64,000 nucleotides of DNA from the NCBI RefSeq assembly GCF_001029105.3, contig NZ_CP011807.3:3162001-3226000 (forward strand). Direction: 5' to 3'. A program made the position numbers and the translations under genes. The DNA comes from Pandoraea faecigallinarum (GTDB taxonomy: Bacteria; Pseudomonadota; Gammaproteobacteria; Burkholderiales; Burkholderiaceae). Below are positions 57,674 to 64,000 of the stretch, piece by piece. Under the pieces are notes generated by a model. The model ran no database searches and was not told the DNA's origin. It saw only the letters and a list, made by a program, of their open reading frames with translations. Position 1 is the first letter of the stretch. The number at the start of each line of letters is the position of its first letter.

Positions 57674-59008
57674 ATGAGCACGTCCCTTTCCGGCGGCGCG
57701 CAGCCGCATGCCACTGCGGCCGCCCCCGCCAGCCTCGACCCCACACAGCGCAATGCGCTGTATCGAAAGCTGACCTGGCACATCATTCCGTTCCTGTTTC
57801 TCTCGTTCATCGTCGCGTACATCGACCGTGTGAACGTGAGTTTCGCCAAGCTGGAAATGCTCGCCGACCTGTCGCTGTCCGAGACGGTCTACGGCGCCGG
57901 CGCGGGCGTGTTCTTCCTTGGCTACTTTCTGTTCGAAGTGCCGAGCAACCTGATCCTGCACCGCGTGGGCGCGCGCATGTGGATCGCCCGCATCATGGTC
58001 ACGTGGTCGATCATTTCCTGTCTGACGATGTTCACGCAGGGCCCGATGTCGTTCTACATGCTGCGCTTCCTGCTCGGCGTGGCCGAAGCGGGCTTTTTCC
58101 CCGGCATCGTGCTGTATCTGTCGTCGTGGTTTCCGTCAAACAAGCGCTCACAGATCATTGCCCTGTTCATGGTGGCGATTCCGGTGTCGGGCGCCATCGG
58201 TGGTCCGCTCTCGGGCTGGATCATGCAGCATTTCGGCGGTATGCACGGCTATTCGGGATGGCAGTGGCTGTTCCTGATCGAAGGCATCGCATCGCTGCTG
58301 GTCGGCGTCGCGGCGTTCTTCGTGCTGCAGGACAGGATCGAGACGGTGAAGTGGCTGAGTGCCGACGAGAAACGCCTGCTCGCGCAGGACCTCGCGGCCG
58401 ACGGCAGCACGCGCGCACATCACAGCGTGCGCGAAGTGTTCGGCAGCGCCAAGGTGTGGATGCTCGGCCTGCTGTATTTTTGCATTGCCATGGGCAACTA
58501 CGGTCTCGTGTTCTGGCTGCCGACAATGATTCGCGCGGCCGGCGTGGCCAACCTCGGCAACATCGGCATGCTCTCGGCGGTGCCCTCGCTGGTGAGCGCC
58601 ATCGCCATGATTCTGGTTGCGCGCCATGCCGACCGTCGCAACGAACGCCGCATGCACGTCGCCGCGTGTTGTGTGCTCGGCGCCGCGGGCATGCTCGCCT
58701 CCGTGCTGCTGGCCGACCATCTGTGGTGGTCGATGGCAGCCCTGATCGTCGCGGCCATCGGCATCAATTCGATTGCGCCGGTCTTCTGGGGCATTCCCAC
58801 GGCGATGATGGGCGGCGCCGGTGCGGCTGCGGCCATCGCGCTGATCAACTCGACCGGCAACCTCGCGGGCTTCGTGAGTCCCTATGTCATCGGCTTTCTC
58901 AAGGACAGCACCGGACAATTGTTGCCGGGCATGATCGTGCTGGCGTGTGCACTCGTCGGCGGCGCATGCATCGTGATGTCGCTCAAGCCCCAACGGAGCG
59001 ACGCATGA
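57674..59008 (+). CDS. MFS transporter, anion:cation symporter (ACS) family
   Basis: A 444-residue, 12-segment carrier. Typical ACS marks are FLFLSFIVAYIDRVNVSFAK, FFLGYFLFEVPSNLILHRVG and FLLGVAEAGFFPGIVLYLS. Relatives import sugar acids, tartrate, phthalate or similar organic anions. GGAG lies about nine bases before the ATG. It is the first gene of a four-gene operon; its stop overlaps the SDR start (ATGA). Confidence 0.9.
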   Translation: MSTSLSGGAQPHATAAAPASLDPTQRNALYRKLTWHIIPFLFLSFIVAYIDRVNVSFAKLEMLADLSLSETVYGAGAGVFFLGYFLFEVPSNLILHRVGARMWIARIMVTWSIISCLTMFTQGPMSFYMLRFLLGVAEAGFFPGIVLYLSSWFPSNKRSQIIALFMVAIPVSGAIGGPLSGWIMQHFGGMHGYSGWQWLFLIEGIASLLVGVAAFFVLQDRIETVKWLSADEKRLLAQDLAADGSTRAHHSVREVFGSAKVWMLGLLYFCIAMGNYGLVFWLPTMIRAAGVANLGNIGMLSAVPSLVSAIAMILVARHADRRNERRMHVAACCVLGAAGMLASVLLADHLWWSMAALIVAAIGINSIAPVFWGIPTAMMGGAGAAAAIALINSTGNLAGFVSPYVIGFLKDSTGQLLPGMIVLACALVGGACIVMSLKPQRSDA

Positions 59009-59784
59009 GCTTTCCCGTCTGTCTCGTCACCGGTGCCGCAACGGGCATCGGCGCGGCCACCGCGCTGCGCTTCGCTCAGGACGGCTGGGCCGTCGCCATC
59101 AATAACTTCGACGACAGCACGCGTAGCGCCGCCGAGGCGGTCGCCGCACAGTGCCGCGAGACCGGTGCGCAAACGCTCGTGGTGGATGCCGACGTCGGCG
59201 ACGACGCCGCATGCCGCCGCATGGCCGATGCCGTCGGGGCGCGGTGGGGAAGGCTCGACGCCCTCGTGAACAGCGCGGGCACGACGCGCGTGATCGCCCA
59301 CACCGATCTGGAAGCCATCGACGCCGCTGAATTCGAGCGCATCTACCGCGTGAACCTCATCGGCATGTTTCAGATGACGCGCGCCGCCACACCGTGGTTG
59401 CGCGAGCGTGCGGCAGGCGCGGGCTCGGCGTCGGTCATCAACGTATCGTCGCTCGCGTCGCTCAACGGCACGGGGTCGTCGATCGCTTATGCGGCGTCCA
59501 AGGGGGCGGTCAATTCGCTCACGCTCTCGCTCGCCCGCAGTCTCGCGCCGCATGTGCGCGTGAACGCCATCGCCCCCGGCATGGTCGACGACGGCCTGTT
59601 GCGCCGCGTGCTGGGCGACGACGCCTACGGACGCGTTGTCGACGGCATGCGCGAGAACGCGCCGCTCAAGCGGGTCTCGCAACCTGCGGAGATCGCCGAA
59701 CTCGCCTGGTTCCTTGCCGCACGCGCGCCCGCCATGACCGGCCAGGTGCTCGCCATCGAGAACGGGCTGCTGCTCAACACGTGA
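59005..59784 (+). CDS. Short-chain dehydrogenase in the sugar-acid operon
   Basis: A 259-residue SDR. Motifs are [29 protein letters not shown], the serine in [12 protein letters not shown] and [11 protein letters not shown]. It is translationally coupled to the transporter. In comparable operons an SDR oxidises a sugar or sugar acid before or after dehydration. Substrate not determined. Confidence 0.9.
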   Translation: MSFPVCLVTGAATGIGAATALRFAQDGWAVAINNFDDSTRSAAEAVAAQCRETGAQTLVVDADVGDDAACRRMADAVGARWGRLDALVNSAGTTRVIAHTDLEAIDAAEFERIYRVNLIGMFQMTRAATPWLRERAAGAGSASVINVSSLASLNGTGSSIAYAASKGAVNSLTLSLARSLAPHVRVNAIAPGMVDDGLLRRVLGDDAYGRVVDGMRENAPLKRVSQPAEIAELAWFLAARAPAMTGQVLAIENGLLLNT

Positions 59785-59821
59785 GCGCCGCACCCAGCCA
59801 TACCCGCCTAAGGAAGTCCCC

Positions 59822-61564
59822 ATGACAGATCTGCACAAACACCGCTCCCGCACGGTCACCGAAGGCGTCACGCGCACGCCGCACCGCGCTTTTCTGCGCG
59901 CTACCGGCCTCGACGATGCCGCCATCGACAAGCCGTTCGTCGCCATCGTCGATACGTTCGGAGAGAACACGCCCTGCTCCATGTCGCTGAACCAGATTTC
60001 CGACAATGTGCGGCTGGGCGTGGCCGCCGGCGGCGGCGTGCCGATTCGCGGCTCCGCCATCTCGGTCTCCGACGGCACCTCGATGAACCACTCGGGCATG
60101 CGATTCTCGCTCGTCTCGCGCGAAACCATCGCGGACAGCGTCGAGCTGTTCGTGCGCGCCCATTGCTACGACGCGCTCGTGGGCGTGGCCGGCTGCGACA
60201 AGACGCTGCCCGGCATTCTGATGGGCATGGTGCGGGTAAACGTGCCGGGCGTGTTCCTCTTCGGCGGCGCCATGCTGCCGGGCGTGGCCCCGGACGGCTC
60301 GCAGGCCACCATTCTCACGGCCATCGAAGCGGTCGGCACGGCGCAACGCGGCGACATGTCCGCCGAGACGCTTCGCGGCATCGAAAAGCGCTGCACGCCC
60401 ACGGCGGGGTCGTGCCCCGGCCAGTTCACCGCAAACACCATGGCGATGGTCGCGGAAGTGCTCGGTCTGGCGCCGCTGGGCTCGGCGATGGTGCCGGCCG
60501 TCTATAGCGAACGGATCGCGATTGCACGCCGTGCCGGCGAAAATGTGATGCGCGCGTTGCGCAACGGCGGACCGTTGCCGCGCGATCTCGTCACGCGCAA
60601 GAGTCTCGAAAACGCCTGCGCCGCGGTGGCGGCCACGGGCGGATCGACCAACGCCATGCTGCATATCCCGGCGATTGCGCATGAAGCGGGCATCGAATTC
60701 ACGCTCGACGACGTGTCCGAAGTTCTCGCCCGCACGCCGCTCATCGGCGACATGCAGCCGGGCGGACGCTATCTGGCCGTCGACCTGCATCACGTGGGCG
60801 GCGTGCCCGCGGTGCTCAATGCACTGCTCGCCGGAGGGCACATTCACGGCGACACCCTCACGCAAACCGGTAAAACCCTCGAAGACGCACTGCGCGCCTT
60901 CCCTGGCCCGGACGGCCGTGTCGTCAAGCCGCACACCGAGCCGCTCTCGCCCAACGCGGGCCTGGTCGTGCTGCGCGGCAACCTCGCCCCGGACGGCGCC
61001 GCCCTCAAGACGGCCGGTCTGAAGCAACTCACATTCACGGGCACCGCGCGCGTGTTCGAGACGGAAGAAGACTGCATGGCGGTGGTATCGGCGCAGACGT
61101 ACCGCGAGGGCGACGTGCTGGTGATTCGTAACGAAGGCCCCAAGGGCGGCCCCGGCATGCGCGAGATGCTTAGCGTGACGGCCGCCATTTACGGACAGGG
61201 AATGGGCGAGAAGGTGGCGCTGCTCACCGACGGCCGGTTCTCGGGGGCGACGCGCGGCATGTGCATCGGCTACGTCGGCCCGGAGGCGGCCGCCGGCGGA
61301 CCGATTCGTCTAATTCGTGACGGCGATACCATCCATATCGACGCAATCAAGGGTAAGCTCGACGTCGAACTCTCCGATGAGGAACTCGCCGCCCGGGCCG
61401 CGCAGGTCAAACCGTTCGTGCGGGGCCGTCTGGGCGGCGTGCTGGAAAAGTACGAAGCGCTGGTGCGGCCGGCCAAGCTGGGTGCGGTGACCCACTCCGG
61501 CGCCGTGCAATGGCCCTATGAAGCCTCGATCGGGGAGACGCCAATCCACGAGGACCCGAATTGA
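59822..61564 (+). CDS. IlvD/Edd-family sugar-acid dehydratase
   Basis: A 580-residue Fe-S dehydratase of the IlvD/Edd superfamily. Cluster-ligand cysteines are C52 (GENTPCSM), C125 ([11 protein letters not shown], followed by the Mg-site lysine) and C198 ([15 protein letters not shown]). The catalytic serine region is [12 protein letters not shown]. Such enzymes turn aldonic acids into 2-keto-3-deoxy acids. Its setting among a carrier, an SDR and a beta-hydroxyacid dehydrogenase makes a sugar acid more likely than valine/isoleucine synthesis. The TGA overlaps the next ATG by one base. Confidence 0.9.
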   Translation: MTDLHKHRSRTVTEGVTRTPHRAFLRATGLDDAAIDKPFVAIVDTFGENTPCSMSLNQISDNVRLGVAAGGGVPIRGSAISVSDGTSMNHSGMRFSLVSRETIADSVELFVRAHCYDALVGVAGCDKTLPGILMGMVRVNVPGVFLFGGAMLPGVAPDGSQATILTAIEAVGTAQRGDMSAETLRGIEKRCTPTAGSCPGQFTANTMAMVAEVLGLAPLGSAMVPAVYSERIAIARRAGENVMRALRNGGPLPRDLVTRKSLENACAAVAATGGSTNAMLHIPAIAHEAGIEFTLDDVSEVLARTPLIGDMQPGGRYLAVDLHHVGGVPAVLNALLAGGHIHGDTLTQTGKTLEDALRAFPGPDGRVVKPHTEPLSPNAGLVVLRGNLAPDGAALKTAGLKQLTFTGTARVFETEEDCMAVVSAQTYREGDVLVIRNEGPKGGPGMREMLSVTAAIYGQGMGEKVALLTDGRFSGATRGMCIGYVGPEAAAGGPIRLIRDGDTIHIDAIKGKLDVELSDEELAARAAQVKPFVRGRLGGVLEKYEALVRPAKLGAVTHSGAVQWPYEASIGETPIHEDPN

Positions 61565-62454
61565 TGACTACCCCACGCGTAGGTTTATGCGGCATCGGCC
61601 GCATGGGCGAACCGATGACGCAGCGGCTGCTGGCCGCCGGTCACGGCGTCGCCGTCTGGAATCGCTCTGCCGCGAAGCTCGGCGCCCTGACCGAGGCCGG
61701 TGCCATCGCTTGCGTCACGCCGCAGGCGCTGGGCGAATGCGTCGATATCGCCTTGCTTTGCCTGGGTGACGGCAAGGCGGTCGAAGCCGTGGTGTTCGGC
61801 GAGCATGGCCTCGTGCACGCCGCCACACCGCCACGTTATCTCGTCGACCATTCCACGCTTTCACCCGCGCTCACGCGCCATCTGGCCAAGCGCTGGCACG
61901 AAGCCACCGGCAGCATCTGGATCGACGCCCCCGTGTCGGGCGGCACGGGCGGCGCCGAAGCCGGTACGCTGGCCATCATGGCCGGTGGCCCGGCGCAAGC
62001 CATCGAGGCTGTCACGCCGGTACTGCGCGCGTTCTCCTCGCGCGTGACGCGCATGGGCGACACCGGCGCCGGGCAAACGACCAAACTCGCCAATCAGGCC
62101 ATTGTCGCCACGACGCTCGCCGGTCTGGCCGAAGCCTTCGTGCTTGCCAAGCGCAGCGGCATCGACACCGCCGCCGTGCCCGCCGCGCTGCAAGGCGGCT
62201 GGGCCGATTCCGTGCTGATGCAAACGCTGTGGCCGCGCATGGTGACCCCGCCCGACTTCGCGACCGGCACCGTGCGCGTGATTCTCAAGGACCTCGATGC
62301 GATTGCCGAACTCGCGCACACCAGCGCGACAGTGCAACGGGTGCTGCCCGAGGTGCGCCGCCTGCTCAAGGATGCCGTCGAACGCGGCATGGCGGACTGG
62401 GATCTGTCGCAGGTGTTTCGGATCGGCGAGGCCGAGAGCGCGCCGGACGCCTGA
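61564..62454 (+). CDS. NAD(P)-dependent beta-hydroxyacid dehydrogenase (HIBADH family)
   Basis: A 296-residue member of the 3-hydroxyisobutyrate/tartronate semialdehyde dehydrogenase family. Cofactor motif GLCGIGRMGEPMTQRLLAAG, substrate motif DAPVSGGTGGAEAGTLAIMA and the catalytic lysine in GAGQTTKLANQ. It would oxidise or reduce a beta-hydroxyacid arising from the dehydratase product. Last gene of the operon, followed by a terminator. Confidence 0.92.
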   Translation: MTTPRVGLCGIGRMGEPMTQRLLAAGHGVAVWNRSAAKLGALTEAGAIACVTPQALGECVDIALLCLGDGKAVEAVVFGEHGLVHAATPPRYLVDHSTLSPALTRHLAKRWHEATGSIWIDAPVSGGTGGAEAGTLAIMAGGPAQAIEAVTPVLRAFSSRVTRMGDTGAGQTTKLANQAIVATTLAGLAEAFVLAKRSGIDTAAVPAALQGGWADSVLMQTLWPRMVTPPDFATGTVRVILKDLDAIAELAHTSATVQRVLPEVRRLLKDAVERGMADWDLSQVFRIGEAESAPDA

Positions 62455-62486
62455 CGTCCCGCCTCCCGCCCCCGTCACTCGCCGAC

Positions 62487-62522
62487 AAAAAAGCCATGCC
62501 CCGTGACGGGCATGGCTTTTTT
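62487..62522. terminator. Bidirectional intrinsic terminator
   Basis: GCCATGCCC and GGGCATGGC form a nine-bp stem around a six-base loop, with A6 before and T6 after. It ends the rightward sugar-acid operon and also the leftward peptide-binding-protein gene. Confidence 0.93.
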
Positions 62523-62562
62523 CATCCGGCGCCGGCTTGCTGCAACGAACGGCTGCCTGCGC

Positions 62563-64000
62563 TTACTTCACCTTGACGGCCGAGAAGTCCTGACGGCCGA
62601 ACGGGCTGACCCGATAGCCGCTCACATCGGCGCGCGTAATCACCGAAGCGACCGGGTGCGCGAGCGGAATCCACAGCGCGTCGTCCTTGATCGCCTTCTG
62701 CGCCGCCTGATACTTCGCGGTGCGTGTGGCAACGTCGTGCGTGCGCTTGCCGTCGCCGATCAACTTGTCGAGATTCGCATCGCAAAAACGGGCGAAGTTG
62801 GTACCCGAAGTCACGGCCGCGCAGCCGAACTGCGGCGTGAGGAAATTGTCCGGATCGCCGTTATCGCCCGACCAGCCCATGAACAGCAGATCGTGCTCAC
62901 CCGCTTTGCCGCGCCGAATCAGCTCCCCCCACTCCACGGTCTTGATCTGCGCCTTCACGCCGATTTTGGCGAGATCGCTTTGCAGCATTTCGGCGCCCAC
63001 ACGGGGGTTCGGATTGAGCAGGCTGCCCGCGGGACGCGTCCAGATCGTCGTCTCGAAGCCTTGCGGAAAGCCGGCGTCGGCCAGCAACTTCTTCGCCTTT
63101 TCGACGTTGTGCGGATAGTCGGCCACGTTCTTTGCGTAGCTCCACGTGTTCGGCGGATATACATTCACCGCCGGGGTCGCCGCGCCTTCGAACACTTGCT
63201 TGACGTAGCTCGGCTTGTCGAATGCCAGGTTCAGGGCCTGACGCACCCGCACGTCGTTCAGCGGCTTGTGCTGGGTGTTGATGGCGACGAACGCGGTCAT
63301 GAATGCTGGCGTCTCCACCACCTTGAGTGCCTGGTCGCTGCGTGCGGCCTGCACGTCTAGCGGCTTGGGCGACAGAGCGATCTGACACTCGCCGACCTTG
63401 ACCTTCTGCGCGCGCACGGCGGCGTCGGGCACGATCGTGTAGATCAGCCGCTCGGATGCGGGCGCGCCGCCGAAGTACGATTTGTTCGCATCGAAACGCA
63501 CGACATTGTCTTTCTGGTAGCTGCGAAAGACGAACGGGCCGGTGCCGATCGGACGCGCGTTGAGTTCATCGGTCTTGTTGGCGGCGACGAGCTTGTCCGC
63601 GTATTCGGCCGAATAGATCGATGCAAAGCCCATCGACAGCATCGACAGGAACACGGCGTCCGGCGCGGAGAGCGTGAAGCGCACGGTGTTGTCGTCCACC
63701 TTTTGCACCGACTTGATCAGCTTGCCCAGCGAGAGCGACTGCGCATGCGGGAAGCCCGACGGCGTGAGCTTGTGCCACGGCGCGTTGTCGTTGAGCATGC
63801 GCTCGAAGGTGAACACGACGTCGTCGGCATTGAAGGCGCGCGTGGGCTTGAAGAGGTCGTTGCTGTGAAAGCTCACGTTCGGTCGCAGCGTGAACGTGTA
63901 GGTCAAACCATCCGGACTCACCTCCCACCTCGTGGCGAGGCTCGGCACGACCTTGGCCTGCGCGGCGTCGAATTCGACCAGACGGTTGAACACCGGATCG
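62563..64000 (-). CDS. Peptide/opine-type ABC transporter binding protein (DppA/SBP_bac_5 family), partial
   Basis: The last 479 residues of a periplasmic family-5 binding protein; the signal peptide lies beyond the right edge, since the frame is still open there. Marks are FNRLVEFDAAQAKVVPSLA, WEVSPDGLTYTFTLRPNVSF, the conserved RPIGTGPFVFRSYQKDN, RVRQALNLAFDK and GWSGDNGDPDNFLTPQFGC near the end. The last two match dipeptide-binding DppA well. It would bind dipeptides or other small peptides for a Dpp/Opp importer whose other genes are not visible here. Confidence 0.9.
   Translation of the reverse strand, partial: DPVFNRLVEFDAAQAKVVPSLATRWEVSPDGLTYTFTLRPNVSFHSNDLFKPTRAFNADDVVFTFERMLNDNAPWHKLTPSGFPHAQSLSLGKLIKSVQKVDDNTVRFTLSAPDAVFLSMLSMGFASIYSAEYADKLVAANKTDELNARPIGTGPFVFRSYQKDNVVRFDANKSYFGGAPASERLIYTIVPDAAVRAQKVKVGECQIALSPKPLDVQAARSDQALKVVETPAFMTAFVAINTQHKPLNDVRVRQALNLAFDKPSYVKQVFEGAATPAVNVYPPNTWSYAKNVADYPHNVEKAKKLLADAGFPQGFETTIWTRPAGSLLNPNPRVGAEMLQSDLAKIGVKAQIKTVEWGELIRRGKAGEHDLLFMGWSGDNGDPDNFLTPQFGCAAVTSGTNFARFCDANLDKLIGDGKRTHDVATRTAKYQAAQKAIKDDALWIPLAHPVASVITRADVSGYRVSPFGRQDFSAVKVK

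Noticed and set aside
59822..61564. Biosynthetic dihydroxy-acid dehydratase IlvD
   Set aside because: The family motifs do not separate IlvD from sugar-acid dehydratases, and the operon context is catabolic, so no ilvD symbol is given.

Overview
The window is a GC-rich chromosomal segment of a beta-proteobacterium of the Burkholderiaceae. The gene set and gene order look most like Pandoraea or a close relative; this is inferred from gene content, not from a marker gene. Coding density is high. I see no rRNA, tRNA, insertion sequence, prophage or CRISPR array. Nearly all genes are metabolic modules, each with its own transporter and regulator.

Layout. 1-4235: the end of a branched-chain-type (Liv) ABC transporter operon with an acyl-CoA ligase, and a divergent Crp-family regulator that has a perfect dyad at its own start. 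4260-13106: a small unknown gene, a RidA deaminase, a three-subunit flavin/iron-sulfur dehydrogenase of the opine oxidase/HcnABC type, a PotABCD-type ABC importer, and an OccR-like LysR regulator. Together these look like one uptake-and-oxidation system for an opine or imino acid. 13340-17522: a formamidase, two tandem XapX membrane proteins, and a protein that joins an AraC regulator to a second formamidase domain. 17683-21469: MnmH (tRNA 2-selenouridine synthase) coupled to a lipoprotein, then a PEP mutase-like lyase and a class II aldolase. 21453-24051: a LysR regulator and a nitrate/nitrite-type (NNP) transporter. In front of the transporter lie a consensus sigma-54 promoter, two hairpins with AACGGC hexaloops, and an intrinsic terminator, which is the layout of an ANTAR (NasR/NasT-type) antitermination leader. 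24442-30997: a CPBP membrane protease with a large extracytoplasmic domain, a DUF1345 protein, a cyanide-insensitive bd oxidase (cioAB plus DUF2474), a YbhB protein and folE.

31255-33496: a LysR regulator divergent from a VOC/FAH gene pair. 34468-38737: the glycerol regulon glpR-glpD-glpK with a perfect GlpR operator and an eight-base tandem repeat between glpD and glpK. 38899-41116: a lipoprotein and glycerate kinase. 41145-51047: the complete methylcitrate operon prpB-prpC-acnD-prpF-prpD, with a consensus sigma-54 promoter and divergent prpR. 51100-56263: a small membrane protein, a lone MetQ, an extremely glycine-rich secreted protein, a GlxA-type regulator, a short-chain dehydrogenase and a proline-repeat lipoprotein. 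56392-62454: a LysR regulator divergent from a four-gene sugar-acid catabolic operon. 62563-64000: the end of a peptide-type ABC binding protein.

The observations I rate highest are the AraC-formamidase fusion with its XapX neighbours, the ANTAR-type leader of the nitrate transporter, the glycine-rich secreted protein with a 28-glycine run, and the GGCCTTAC repeat that could fold into GNRA-capped hairpins before glpK.
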